Shown here: positions 52,343-61,322 of the stretch, one piece after another | Layout: every line of letters starts with the position of its first letter | How positions within the stretch are numbered: position 1 is the first letter of the stretch | Made by a program: the position numbers and the translations under genes | Notes under the pieces: model-generated | Told to the model about the DNA's origin: nothing | Database searches by the model: none | Seen by the model: only the letters and a program-made list of their open reading frames with translations | Assembly (NCBI GenBank): GCA_034659015.1 | Contig: JAYEGL010000016.1 | Span: 120,932-184,931 of the forward strand | DNA length: 64,000 nucleotides | Direction of reading: 5' to 3' | DNA from: Maricaulis sp034659015 | GTDB taxonomy: Bacteria > Pseudomonadota > Alphaproteobacteria > Caulobacterales > Maricaulaceae

Positions 52343-53743
52343 ATGTCACCGGCAGCCCTTTTCCGGCCCCTGGGGGCGCTCTGGGTGCTGCTCGCCCTGA
52401 TCGCGCTCCTGGCGGCGCTGTGCGCGGCGGCCGTTCAGGAAGCCCATCTGGCGCCCTTCTTCATCACCACGGCCGGGCTGGCCTTCGTACCCGGCGTGCT
52501 GGTCCTGGCGGCCACGAGCGGGATCCGTGTGGGCGCGAGCGCGCTGGACGCGCTGGGCCTGGCGCTGCTGGCCTGGGTGACGGCGCCGGCCTTCGCCGCG
52601 CTGCCATTCTGGCTGACGGGGTATTTCAGCCCTGTCGATGCGCTGTTCGAATCCTATTCCGCCCTGACCACGACGGGCGCGACCCTGCTGCCGGCCGGGG
52701 AATTGCCGCGATCGCTGATTTTCTGGCGCGCCGTGCTGGCCTGGCTGGGCGGTTATGCGACCCTGTTGCTGGCGATCGCCGTGTTCGCCGCCCTCGACCG
52801 CGACGTGCCGGCAATCCGGCGTTCCGCCCTTCTGACCATCCGGCCGGACAATGTGCTGTCCCACCTTCCGGTCGCGGCGCGCCGCGTGGCGCTGATCTAT
52901 GCCGTGCTGACCTCGGTGACCTGGCTCTTCCTGCTCCTCGCCGGAAACGGGCTGTTCGATGCGAGCGTGCTGGCGCTCGCGGCAATCTCCACCTCGGGCT
53001 ATGCGCCCGTGGATGGGGGGCTGGCGGTGAATTACGGCGCACTGTCGACGGCCATCGTGGCGCTCGGCTGTCTGGCCGGCACCGTGAATATCGCCCTGTT
53101 CTGGGATGCCTTGCGCGATCGCAGCGCGCTGAGGGACCCCGACCTCGCCGGGATCGCCGCCCTGGTCGCCGGTCTGGGCGCGCTTTACCTGATCGCCGCG
53201 CCCGGCGACGTGCCGGCGCGGTTCGTCGATGCCTTCTTCGTGGTCTCCACCAGCGGGTACACCGTCTCCGCGCCGGCCTCGCCCGTGCCCATCGCCGCGG
53301 TCTTCGTGGCCCTGGTGGGCGGGGCGGCCGCTTCGACAACGGGCGGGGTGAAGATTTCGCGCATCCTGCTCTTGTGGCGGCGCATGGGGTCGGAACTGGC
53401 TGTGCTGGCCGATCCGTCGAGCATCGTGCCGGTCCGGTTTCGTGGCCGGGCTGTGCGGGATACGGCGCTGATCGGGATCTGGGCCTATGTGCTGGGCTTT
53501 CTCGCCTGTCTGGGCGTGGGGACGCTGGTACTGGCGCTTACCGGGCTCGATTTCGAGACGGCCTTCCTGGCCAATGCGGCCGCTCTCGCCAATGCCGGGC
53601 CGCTCCTGCACGAGACCCACGGGCTGGGCTGGAACGCGCTTGCAGACAGCGCCAAACCGATCCTTATTTCGGCCATGATTCTCGGGCGTCTGGAGGTGCT
53701 CGCCGCGGTTGCGGCCATCTGGGCCCTGTTCATCAGGAAGTGA
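52343..53743 (+). CDS. trkH: TrkH-family potassium transporter
   Basis: The 466-residue membrane protein has four M1-P-M2 repeats. Selectivity-loop regions are visible: SYSALTTTGATLLP, AISTSGYAPVDG, VVSTSGYTVSAP and AAALANAGPL. TrkA encoded 3 bases upstream is its regulatory subunit. Confidence 0.94.
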   Translation: MSPAALFRPLGALWVLLALIALLAALCAAAVQEAHLAPFFITTAGLAFVPGVLVLAATSGIRVGASALDALGLALLAWVTAPAFAALPFWLTGYFSPVDALFESYSALTTTGATLLPAGELPRSLIFWRAVLAWLGGYATLLLAIAVFAALDRDVPAIRRSALLTIRPDNVLSHLPVAARRVALIYAVLTSVTWLFLLLAGNGLFDASVLALAAISTSGYAPVDGGLAVNYGALSTAIVALGCLAGTVNIALFWDALRDRSALRDPDLAGIAALVAGLGALYLIAAPGDVPARFVDAFFVVSTSGYTVSAPASPVPIAAVFVALVGGAAASTTGGVKISRILLLWRRMGSELAVLADPSSIVPVRFRGRAVRDTALIGIWAYVLGFLACLGVGTLVLALTGLDFETAFLANAAALANAGPLLHETHGLGWNALADSAKPILISAMILGRLEVLAAVAAIWALFIRK

Positions 53744-53753
53744 GGGACGTTTC

Positions 53754-54602
53754 TTGTCGCGGATTGCCTATGTCAACGGCCGCTTCCGGCCTCACGCCCA
53801 AGCCTTTGTGCACATCGAGGATCGCGGTTTCCAGTTCGCCGATGCGGTGTATGAGGTCTGGAGCGTCAGCGACGCGACGCTGATGGATGCCGAGGGGCAT
53901 TTCGATCGCCTCGACCGGTCGCTCGCCGAGCTGCGCATTCCCCGTCCCGTCACGCGTCCGGCGCTGCGGATACTGATCCGCGAACTCCTGCGCCGCAACC
54001 GGATCCGCGACGGGCTGGTCTATCTCCAGATCAGCCGCGGCCGGGCCCGCCGCGATCACGGGTTTCCGGCTGCGGGCACGCAGCCGACCCTGGTGCTGAC
54101 CACGCGCCGGCTCGACCTCGCCGCGGCCGCGGCGCGGGCAGAGCGGGGCGTGTCCGTCATTTCCGTGCCCGACCGTCGCTGGGCGCGCTGCGACATCAAG
54201 ACGGTCAATCTCCTGCCCAATGTGCTGGCCAAGCAGGAGGCGCGCGATGCCGGCGCCTACGAGGCCTGGCAGGTCGACGAGGAGGGCTATGTCACCGAGG
54301 GCACGTCGTCCAACGCCTGGATCGTCACCGCCGAGGGCCATCTGGTCACGCGGCCGGCCGATCACGCCATTCTGCACGGCATCACGCGGGCGACGCTGAT
54401 CCGCGCCGCGGCGGCGGCCGGTTTCAAGCTCCAGGAGCGGCCCTTCACGGTCGCGGAGGCGCAGGGGGCCCGCGAGGCCTTCCTGACCTCGGCGACCAAT
54501 TTTGTCGTGCCGATCACGCAGATCGACGGCCGTCCGGTGGGCAATGGCGAGCCGGGCTCCATCGCCACCGAGCTCCGCCAGACCTATCTGGCCAGCGCGT
54601 AG
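53754..54602 (+). CDS. dat: D-amino-acid transaminase (class IV aminotransferase)
   Basis: The 282-residue fold-type IV PLP enzyme has IAYVNGRFRPHAQAFVHIEDRG, FADAVYEVW, the PLP-Lys in CDIKTVNLLPNVLAKQ, and EGTSSNAWIV. TTG at 53754 is the start because it gives the conserved (M)SRIAYVNG and has GAGGGA upstream; the frame extends into trkH. D-alanine aminotransferase is most likely; branched-chain or aminodeoxychorismate activity cannot be excluded. Confidence 0.9.
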   Translation: MSRIAYVNGRFRPHAQAFVHIEDRGFQFADAVYEVWSVSDATLMDAEGHFDRLDRSLAELRIPRPVTRPALRILIRELLRRNRIRDGLVYLQISRGRARRDHGFPAAGTQPTLVLTTRRLDLAAAAARAERGVSVISVPDRRWARCDIKTVNLLPNVLAKQEARDAGAYEAWQVDEEGYVTEGTSSNAWIVTAEGHLVTRPADHAILHGITRATLIRAAAAAGFKLQERPFTVAEAQGAREAFLTSATNFVVPITQIDGRPVGNGEPGSIATELRQTYLASA

Positions 54603-54636
54603 GCAAGATTCTGCCGTGTATCAAAAGACGAGATGG

Positions 54637-54664
54637 TTGCAGGTCATAGCAAGCCCTGTATACC
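54637..54664 (+). promoter_or_regulatory. Putative promoter of hfq
   Basis: TTGCAG (54637-54642) and TATACC (54659-54664) with a 16-base spacer, 46 bases before the hfq ATG. Confidence 0.4.
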
Positions 54665-54709
54665 CTATTTGGCGAATCGCTTGCTTCAAGCGAGGCACGT
54701 GGAGCCAAC

Positions 54710-54985
54710 ATGTCGCACGACAAAAAACAAAACCTCCAGGACGTCTTCCTGAACTCGGTGCGTAAGACGAAAACACCGCTGACCATCTTCCTGGTCAATG
54801 GTGTCAAGCTTCAGGGCGTCGTAACCTGGTTCGATAATTTCTGTGTTCTTCTCCGTCGCGACGGGCTGTCCCAGCTCGTCTACAAACATGCCATCTCGAC
54901 CATCATGCCGGCCGCGCCGGTCCAGCTGTTCGACGACAAGGCTGACGAAGAAGAGGCAGCCGCGACCGAAAGCGCCGCGGATTGA
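54710..54985 (+). CDS. hfq: RNA chaperone Hfq
   Basis: The 91-residue Sm-like hexamer promotes sRNA-mRNA pairing. Sm1 QDVFLNSVRKTKTPLTIFLVN and Sm2 LVYKHAIST are typical, with an acidic disordered tail (FDDKADEEEAAATESAAD). GTGGAG precedes the ATG. hflX follows with a 4-base overlap. Confidence 0.98.
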   Translation: MSHDKKQNLQDVFLNSVRKTKTPLTIFLVNGVKLQGVVTWFDNFCVLLRRDGLSQLVYKHAISTIMPAAPVQLFDDKADEEEAAATESAAD

Positions 54986-56334
54986 TTGAACGCGAGGCGC
55001 CGATATCGCGCGCCCTTGTCATTCATCCCGCTGCCCGCGAGGGAATGGCCCGCGCCGAGGCGCGTCTGGAAGAAGCGTCCGGTCTGGCCGAGGCGCTCGA
55101 TCTGGAAGTTGCCGAGGCTTTCATCCTGCCCGTCCGGAAAATCGATGCCGGCCGCTATTTCGGCCGCGGCAAGCTGGACGAGCTGAAGGCGCAGATCTCC
55201 GAGAACCAGGCCGATGTCGCCGTGATCGATGCGGCCCTGTCGCCGATCCAGCAGCGCAATCTGGAAAACGCCTGGAAGGTGAAGGTCATAGACCGCACCG
55301 GGCTGATCCTGGAAATCTTCGGCCAGCGGGCGCGCACCAAGGAAGGCGTGCTGCAGGTCGAGCTGGCGCGTCTGGCCTATGAGCGCTCGCGCCTGGTGCG
55401 CACCTGGACTCACCTGGAGCGCCAGCGCGGCGGCCGCGGCTTCCTGGCCGGGCCGGGCGAAACCCAGATCGAGACCGACCGGCGGCTTCTCAACGAAAAG
55501 ATGGCCAAGCTGCACCGCCAGCTCGAGGATGTGCGCCGCACGCGCAGCCTGCACCGCGCCAAGCGCCAGGACGTGCCGTTCCCGACCGTCGCCCTTGTGG
55601 GCTATACCAATGCCGGCAAGTCGACGCTGTTCAACCGGATGACCGGAGCCGCGGTGTTCGCCCAGGACATGCCCTTCGCGACGCTCGATCCCACGGTGAG
55701 GGCGGTCGATCTGCCCGGCGGCACGCGTATCCTGCTGTCCGACACGGTGGGCTTCATCACCGACCTGCCGACCGAGCTGATCGCGGCCTTCCGCGCCACG
55801 CTGGAAGAGGTGCGCGAGGCGGATCTGCTGGTGCATGTCATCGACGCGGCCGATCCCGACCATGAGGGTCGGATCCAGGACGTGCTGAACGTGCTCGACG
55901 CGATCGAGGCGGGGCCGGCGCACGAACAGCCGATGATCGAGGCCTGGAACAAGGCCGACAATCTCGATCTCGAAGGGGCCGAGGAGCTGGCCATCCGCTC
56001 CGACGTGGCCAATATGAAGGCCGGCCGGGCCGTGAAGATGCCGCTGTCGGCCGCGTCCGGCGACGGGGTGGACGGGCTGATCGATGCCATCGAGACGGCG
56101 CTGGCCCGCGACGACGAGCGCATCGAGGTGCATGTCCCTCCGGAACAGCCGCGCGCGCTGGCCTGGCTGCACGAGCATGGCGAGATCCGCGAAAGCGAGA
56201 CCGATCCGGAAACCGGCGGCACCACGGTGAGGGTGCGCCTGGCGCCGGCCGAGGCCGGCCGTTTCCGGGCCCAGTTCCCGGACCTGGCCATCCCGCTGGG
56301 CATTGGCGAGAGCGAGGACGGGGACGACTGGTAG
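54982..56334 (+). CDS. hflX: Ribosome-associated GTPase HflX
   Basis: GTPase that splits stalled or heat-damaged ribosomes. The 450-residue product has the N-terminal HflX domain (GRYFGRGKLDELK, coiled region near 165-195 with GGRGFLAGPGETQIETDRR), and a G domain with VALVGYTNAGKST, the TFAT-like FATLDPTVR, SDTVGFI and WNKADN. The TTG start overlaps the hfq stop (TTGA), giving coupled translation. Confidence 0.96.
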   Translation: MIEREAPISRALVIHPAAREGMARAEARLEEASGLAEALDLEVAEAFILPVRKIDAGRYFGRGKLDELKAQISENQADVAVIDAALSPIQQRNLENAWKVKVIDRTGLILEIFGQRARTKEGVLQVELARLAYERSRLVRTWTHLERQRGGRGFLAGPGETQIETDRRLLNEKMAKLHRQLEDVRRTRSLHRAKRQDVPFPTVALVGYTNAGKSTLFNRMTGAAVFAQDMPFATLDPTVRAVDLPGGTRILLSDTVGFITDLPTELIAAFRATLEEVREADLLVHVIDAADPDHEGRIQDVLNVLDAIEAGPAHEQPMIEAWNKADNLDLEGAEELAIRSDVANMKAGRAVKMPLSAASGDGVDGLIDAIETALARDDERIEVHVPPEQPRALAWLHEHGEIRESETDPETGGTTVRVRLAPAEAGRFRAQFPDLAIPLGIGESEDGDDW

Positions 56335-56350
56335 GTTCGCCCTGCGGTCG

Positions 56351-57166
56351 CTATTCCGCGACGGCCTTTTCCTGCCTTTTGGCGTCGTTCCAGAGCGCTT
56401 CCATGTCCTCCAGCGAGGCATCGTCCGGGCTGCGGCCCTCGGCCTTCAGCGCGGCCTCGATATAGCGGAAGCGCCGCTCGAACTTGGCATTGGCGTCGCG
56501 CGTTGCGGTTTCGACGTCCACTTTCAGTTTTCGGCCCAAGTTTATGCAAACAAACATCAAATCGCCGATTTCTTCGGCGATGGCATCGGCATCCCGCGCG
56601 GCGATCGCCTCGCGGACTTCCGCAAGTTCCTCGTCGACCTTTTCCAGCACCCGGTCGGCGTCCGGCCAGTCGAAACCGACCCGGGCCGCGCGCTTCTGGA
56701 GCTTCTGGGCGCGCTTGAGGGCGGGCAGGGCGACGGGCACATCGTCGAGCACGCCGTCGCCCTTGTCCGATCCGGCGCGCTCGGCCGCCTTGATGGCTTC
56801 CCACTCCACGGTCTGGGTCTCGCTGTCGCGCGTGTCGGCATCGCCGAAGACGTGCGGATGGCGGCGGATCATCTTGTCATTGATCGACCGGCACACGTCG
56901 GAAAAGTCGAACAGGCCGTCCTCGCGCGCCATCTGGGCGTGGAAGACGACCTGGAGCAGCAGGTCGCCCAGCTCGTCCTTCAGCTCGCCATGGGCGCCGC
57001 GCTCGATCGCGTCGGCGACCTCGTAGGCTTCCTCGATCGTGTAGGGCGCGATGGAGCGGAAGTCCTGTTCCAGATCCCAGGGGCAGCCGCCGTCCGGGTC
57101 GCGCAGTCGCGTCATGATCGCGAGCAGGCGGTCGATGGGGGCGAGATCGGACGATGGCGCGGTCAT
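56351..57166 (-). CDS. mazG: Nucleoside triphosphate pyrophosphohydrolase MazG
   Basis: The 271-residue enzyme has two MazG domains that hydrolyse NTPs to NMP and PPi. The N-terminal half has CPWDLEQDFRSIAPYTIEEAYE and DELGDLLLQVVFHAQ; the C-terminal half has EEIGDLMFVCINLGRKL. The ATG at 57166 is chosen since it gives the usual N-terminus; the frame runs upstream without similarity. Convergent with hflX, 16 bases apart. Confidence 0.95.
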   Translation of the reverse strand: MTAPSSDLAPIDRLLAIMTRLRDPDGGCPWDLEQDFRSIAPYTIEEAYEVADAIERGAHGELKDELGDLLLQVVFHAQMAREDGLFDFSDVCRSINDKMIRRHPHVFGDADTRDSETQTVEWEAIKAAERAGSDKGDGVLDDVPVALPALKRAQKLQKRAARVGFDWPDADRVLEKVDEELAEVREAIAARDADAIAEEIGDLMFVCINLGRKLKVDVETATRDANAKFERRFRYIEAALKAEGRSPDDASLEDMEALWNDAKRQEKAVAE

Positions 57167-57411
57167 GACGGCTCCGGATCGATGACGGGAAGATTCGAGC
57201 CGCATGCTAGCGCGGAAAGGCCGCGCCGCGCGACGGGAAGATACTTCAAGCAGCAACGCAAAAGCCGCTTGCCATACCGCGCGAACCGAAAATCCGGCTC
57301 CGGCTCTGGATTCAGAATAGGGGCGAGACGGCTGAAATCGTTGAAGTATCCGTGATCGCAGAGATCGAGGGCAGCGCCGCACCAGGCCCGGATTGATGCA
57401 TAAATTTCGCG

Positions 57412-57427
57412 CATAATAAATATTATG
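57412..57427. promoter_or_regulatory. AT-rich inverted repeat upstream of the DUF411 gene
   Basis: CATAATA (57412-57418) and TATTATG (57421-57427) form perfect 7-bp arms separated by AA, in a strongly AT-rich patch about 110 bases before the DUF411 start. Possible operator for a metal- or redox-responsive regulator. The rest of the 371-base mazG-DUF411 gap shows no gene. Confidence 0.4.
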
Positions 57428-57537
57428 AGAAACAATGGGCGGATATCACGGAGCCGTGATGACACGCGGAATCGCCTGGAAACCGCGCAATCGGCTATCA
57501 TCCACGGCCACAATCTAGCGGATTCGGAGCGCTCACC

Positions 57538-57984
57538 ATGGATCGCCGCACCCTCCTTCTGTCCGGCCTCGCCACCCTGGCCCTGGGCGGCCGCACCGTC
57601 GCGGACGAAACCCCGGTCATGATGGTCTACAAGTCGCCGACCTGCGGCTGCTGCAACGCCTGGATCGAACATGTCGAAGCTGCCGGCTTCCGGGTCGCGG
57701 TGCAGAACATGCCGGACGTGACCGCCGTGAAGACGCGGTTCGGCGTGCCGCAGGCTTTGTGGTCATGTCATACGGCGCTTGTCGGCGATTATGTCGTGGA
57801 AGGTCATGTTCCGGCCGAGGATATCGCCCGCATGCTCGCCGAAACGCCGCAGATCACCGGGATTGCCGTGCCGGGCATGCCGGCCGGATCGCCGGGCATG
57901 GAAGTGCCCGGATACAGCCAGCCCTACGATGTCTACGCGTTTTCGCCGGCCGGCCGCGAGGTCTTCGCCAGCCACGCGGGCTGA
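57538..57984 (+). CDS. DUF411 metal-binding exported protein
   Basis: 148 residues with an N-terminal export signal (DRRTLLLSGLATLALGG, twin arginine at 3-4) and the DUF411 core: cysteines 36, 38 and 39 in YKSPTCGCCNAW, ALWSCHTALVGDYVVEGHVPAEDI, and GIAVPGMPAGSPGME. Family members bind copper and occur with copper-resistance genes, but none is adjacent here. Monocistronic. Confidence 0.87.
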   Translation: MDRRTLLLSGLATLALGGRTVADETPVMMVYKSPTCGCCNAWIEHVEAAGFRVAVQNMPDVTAVKTRFGVPQALWSCHTALVGDYVVEGHVPAEDIARMLAETPQITGIAVPGMPAGSPGMEVPGYSQPYDVYAFSPAGREVFASHAG

Positions 57985-57993
57985 GCCCGAACC

Positions 57994-58854
57994 CTACTCC
58001 GTGACGTCGTCGAACCGGACGGTGTCGCCGTCCCAGACCAGACGCATGCCGTCATATCCCGGCCAGACATGCTCCGGCAGCGTGTCGACCAGCGCATCGT
58101 AATCCAGCGTGATGTGCATATTGGTCAGGACACCGAATTGCGCATTGACGCGTTTCAGGGCGTCGAGCGCATCATCCACGTTGAAATGCGTGGGATGCGG
58201 CTCGCGCCGCAGGGCATCGACGACCCAGCACGTGACGCCCTCGAGCAGCGGCACGCTTTCGTCCGGCAAGACGTTGATGTCCGGCGAATAGGCAATCTCG
58301 CCGACACGGAAGCCCAGCGACCGGATGCGGCCGTGTTCCAGATCGACCGGCACCAGATCGACTTCGCCGCCGGGACCGTCGATCGTCACGGGCGTGCCGG
58401 GCGCCGGCATATCGCGGCGGTCGAGAATGGCCGGATAGGCCGAGCCCGGCGGCGTCTCGAACGTATAGCCGAAGCGCGTGGTCAGGGTTTCGGTCGTCGG
58501 CGCGTCCATCCACACCGGAATGCGCTCGCGCTGGAGGTAGGCAAAGGCGCGCAGATCGTCGACGCCATGGGTCTGGTCGGCATGGTCATGGGTCAGCACG
58601 ACGCCGTCGATACGTGGCACGCGGGCGGACAGCATCTGTTCGCGGAAATCCGGCGAGGTGTCGATCACCACGCGGGTGACTGCCTCGCCGCCATCCAGAT
58701 CGGCGCGGCTGCGGGCGCGTTCCACCAGCGCGGAACAGCGCCGGCGGCGGTTTCGCGGATTGGTGGGATTGCAATCGCCCCAGTCGCCATTGGCGCGCGG
58801 CACACCGCCCGACGAGCCCGTGCCGAGCAGGGTTATGCGCGTCAGCGCGCTCAC
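57994..58854 (-). CDS. MBL-fold metallohydrolase (PhnP-like)
   Basis: The 286-residue metallo-beta-lactamase-fold hydrolase opens LTRITLLGTGSSGGVPR and has metal ligands in VVLTHDHADQTHG, with later His in DALRREPHPTHF and TNMHITLDYD. It resembles phosphoribosyl-cyclic-phosphate phosphodiesterases such as PhnP, but no phn genes are near; in alphaproteobacteria it usually follows tatD. The GTG at 58854 overlaps the tatD stop (GTGA). Confidence 0.9.
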   Translation of the reverse strand: MSALTRITLLGTGSSGGVPRANGDWGDCNPTNPRNRRRRCSALVERARSRADLDGGEAVTRVVIDTSPDFREQMLSARVPRIDGVVLTHDHADQTHGVDDLRAFAYLQRERIPVWMDAPTTETLTTRFGYTFETPPGSAYPAILDRRDMPAPGTPVTIDGPGGEVDLVPVDLEHGRIRSLGFRVGEIAYSPDINVLPDESVPLLEGVTCWVVDALRREPHPTHFNVDDALDALKRVNAQFGVLTNMHITLDYDALVDTLPEHVWPGYDGMRLVWDGDTVRFDDVTE

Positions 58855-59633
58855 GGCCGGCCGATCCGGTCGAACAGGCGCAGCGCGGCCTCGGTCGTGC
58901 GTTCGGCGCACTCGGCCTCGCTCCATCCCTTGACCGAGGCCAGACCGGCCGCCACATCCGGAAGGAAAGCCGGCTCGCAGCGCTTGCCGCGATGCGGCAC
59001 CGGCGCGAGATACGGGCAGTCCGTCTCCACGATTACCCGGTCGTCCGGCACGGCGTCACGGAAAACGGTGCGCACATCCTCGGCCTTCTTGAAGGTGACG
59101 ATGCCCGAGGCGGCAAAATAGGCGCCCAGCTTGGCGGCCCGCCGGGCGAGTTCGGCGCCGCCGGTATAGCAGTGCAGGAGCGGGCGGAAAGCCCCCTTCC
59201 CCATCTCCTCTTCCAGCAGGTCGGCCATGGCCTCGTCGGCGTCGCGGGTGTGCAGGACAAGCGGCAGATCGGCGCGCCGGGCGGCCTCGACATGGGCTTT
59301 CAGACTGGCGAACTGGTCCTCGCGCGGGGAATAGCCATAGTGGAAGTCCAGCCCCGTTTCGCCAATGCCGACAACCCGGGGGTGCTGTGCGATTTCAATC
59401 AGTTCGCCAGCGGTGATGTCCGGACGGTCCTTGGCGTGGTGCGGGTGCGCGCCGATCGTGCACCAGATATCGTCATAGGCTTCGGCAATGGCGGAAACGG
59501 CAGGAAAATCAGTCAGCTGGCAGCAGATCGTGATCATCCGGCCGACGCCGGCCGCGCGGGCCCGCTCGATGACCGCATCGAGATCGTCGGCGAATTGTTC
59601 GCCGTGAAGATTGACATGGGTGTCGATCAGCAT
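58851..59633 (-). CDS. tatD: TatD-family metal-dependent DNase
   Basis: The 260-residue TIM-barrel hydrolase has IDTHVNLHGEQF (first metal His pair, with HVN in place of the more usual HCH), VGIGETGLDFHYG, LVLHTRDADEAM and VETDCPYLAPVPHRGKRCEP. Members are 3'-5' DNases/RNases involved in repair. Downstream of holB in the tmk-holB operon. Confidence 0.94.
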   Translation of the reverse strand: MLIDTHVNLHGEQFADDLDAVIERARAAGVGRMITICCQLTDFPAVSAIAEAYDDIWCTIGAHPHHAKDRPDITAGELIEIAQHPRVVGIGETGLDFHYGYSPREDQFASLKAHVEAARRADLPLVLHTRDADEAMADLLEEEMGKGAFRPLLHCYTGGAELARRAAKLGAYFAASGIVTFKKAEDVRTVFRDAVPDDRVIVETDCPYLAPVPHRGKRCEPAFLPDVAAGLASVKGWSEAECAERTTEAALRLFDRIGRP

Positions 59634-59642
59634 GGGCAGGTA

Positions 59643-60686
59643 TCAGGCGGTTTCCTTGCGCGCGGCATCGCGGGCGAGCGAGAGGGCGGCCAGTGCGCTC
59701 TGCTTGGGGTCGAGATAAAGCGCATTGGCATCGCGGACAAGCGCATTGAGATCGCGCCATGCAGCCAGCCATGACGTCACGTCGTCCCCGGCCTCGGCGC
59801 GCCTGCGGGCCTGGGCGCGCAGGGCGCCGGACAGGGCCTCGTAGAAGAGGCCGCGCAAATCCTCGCCGCCTTTGGACGCGATGCGGTCGGCCAGACGCCG
59901 CATATCGGCTTCCGAGGCCGAGGCCCCCTTCTCCACGACCGCCTCGACATTGCGCGCCAGCTCGACACCGCCGGAGACATGCAGCGACAGCGCCCGGCCC
60001 GGCGCCCCGCCGGCCAGCCGCGCCGCGGCCATGGCCACGTCTGTCTCCACACCGGCGGTTTCGCCCAGCCAGCGCGCCGTGTCGTCCACGGAAGGCGGCC
60101 GCAGGTCGAGCCGCCGGCAGCGCGACCGGATCGTGGCGGGCAGGCGTCCGGGCGTGTGGGTGACCAGGAAGAGCACGCCGCGCTGCGGCGGCTCCTCGAG
60201 TGTTTTCAGCAGCGCATTGGCGGCATTGGTGTTCATCTCGTCGGCACTGTCGACGATGCAGACCCGCCAGCCGCCCGTGGCGCCGGAGCTCATCTCGAAG
60301 AAGTGCGGCGCCTTGCGGGCCTCCTCGACGGTGATTTCCGCGCGCCAGCGCTTGCGTTTCTCGTCCCAGGGACGCCGCAGCAGGAGAAGGTCGGGATTGG
60401 CGCGCGCTTCCAGCAGTTTGCAGACGGGGTCCTGCGGGCTGGCCCCGAGCGGTCCCAGCGTCTCGTCCGGCGCGGCGCCAAGCGCGCGCCGCGCCGCGCG
60501 CCAGGCGAAGCTGGCCTTGCCGACCCCGCGCGGGCCGGTGATCATCCAGGCATGGTGCAGCCGGCCGCTGTCCCAGGCCCGGGCAAAGGCGGTCTCCGCG
60601 GCCTCATGGCCGAACAGGTCGTAGCGCTCGCGGGGCGGCAGACAGCCGGGCTGGGCGTCGGATTCGGTTTCCGTTTCGGCGCTCAT
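59643..60686 (-). CDS. holB: DNA polymerase III delta' subunit
   Basis: The 347-residue clamp-loader subunit has WMITGPRGVGKASFAWRAAR (Walker A), VCIVDSADEMNTNAANALLKTLEEPP, and the SRC motif in TIRSRCRRLDL used as Arg finger to its neighbours. Overlaps tmk by ATGA. Confidence 0.95.
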   Translation of the reverse strand: MSAETETESDAQPGCLPPRERYDLFGHEAAETAFARAWDSGRLHHAWMITGPRGVGKASFAWRAARRALGAAPDETLGPLGASPQDPVCKLLEARANPDLLLLRRPWDEKRKRWRAEITVEEARKAPHFFEMSSGATGGWRVCIVDSADEMNTNAANALLKTLEEPPQRGVLFLVTHTPGRLPATIRSRCRRLDLRPPSVDDTARWLGETAGVETDVAMAAARLAGGAPGRALSLHVSGGVELARNVEAVVEKGASASEADMRRLADRIASKGGEDLRGLFYEALSGALRAQARRRAEAGDDVTSWLAAWRDLNALVRDANALYLDPKQSALAALSLARDAARKETA

Positions 60687-61315
60687 GCCGGTACGCCGAG
60701 ACGGTTTTCGATCGCTGCCCGGGCCGCTGCCGCCACGGCTTCCGGGGGCTCGCCGGCATCAAGGACCATGCAACGCTCCGGTTCGTGTGCCGCGATATCC
60801 AGGAAGGCCTGGCGAAGACGGGCGTGGAAATCCGCGTCGAAGCGCTCGAATCGCGTCGCATCCTCGCCGCGCGACACGGTGCGCTCCAGCCCCGTGCGCG
60901 GATCGAGATCGAGAATGAGGGTGAGATCGGGATTGAAATCGCCCAGGGCCGCCGCGTGGAGCTGGCGGATCCGTTCGACAGGAACGCCGCCCGCCGTGCC
61001 CTGGTAAGCCATGGTGCTGTCGGCGAAGCGGTCTGAAATCACCCAGGCCCCGCGGGCCAGGGCCGGCTCGATCAGGCGTTCGACATGATCGACCCGGGCG
61101 GCATACATCAGCAGCGCTTCGGTCACCGGCGACCAGCGGTCGGTGGCGCCCTTGAGCAGGATGTCGCGCAATTGCTCCGCCCCCGGCGTGCCGCCCGGTT
61201 CGCGCGTCATAACGACCTCGATGCCGCGATCCTTCAGCCAGCTTTCCAGGGTCCGGATGAGCGTGGTCTTGCCGGCCCCCTCGCCGCCTTCCAGGGTCAG
61301 GAACTTGCCGCGCAT
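60683..61315 (-). CDS. tmk: Thymidylate kinase
   Basis: Phosphorylates dTMP to dTDP. The 210-residue enzyme has the P-loop LEGGEGAGKTTLIRTLE, the DR(E/Y)-type motif TREPGGTPGAE, VISDRFADSTMAYQG and the lid LERTVSRGEDATRFE. The ATG at 61315 (MRGKFLTLEGG) is the natural start, 7 bases after the upstream carboxypeptidase stop. Confidence 0.97.
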   Translation of the reverse strand: MRGKFLTLEGGEGAGKTTLIRTLESWLKDRGIEVVMTREPGGTPGAEQLRDILLKGATDRWSPVTEALLMYAARVDHVERLIEPALARGAWVISDRFADSTMAYQGTAGGVPVERIRQLHAAALGDFNPDLTLILDLDPRTGLERTVSRGEDATRFERFDADFHARLRQAFLDIAAHEPERCMVLDAGEPPEAVAAAARAAIENRLGVPA

Positions 61316-61322
61316 GCGCCGC

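Noticed and set aside
52346..53620. Long minus-strand open frame opposite trkH
   Set aside because: It is rich in Gln, Arg, Gly and His with no motif. trkH on the plus strand explains the codon bias.
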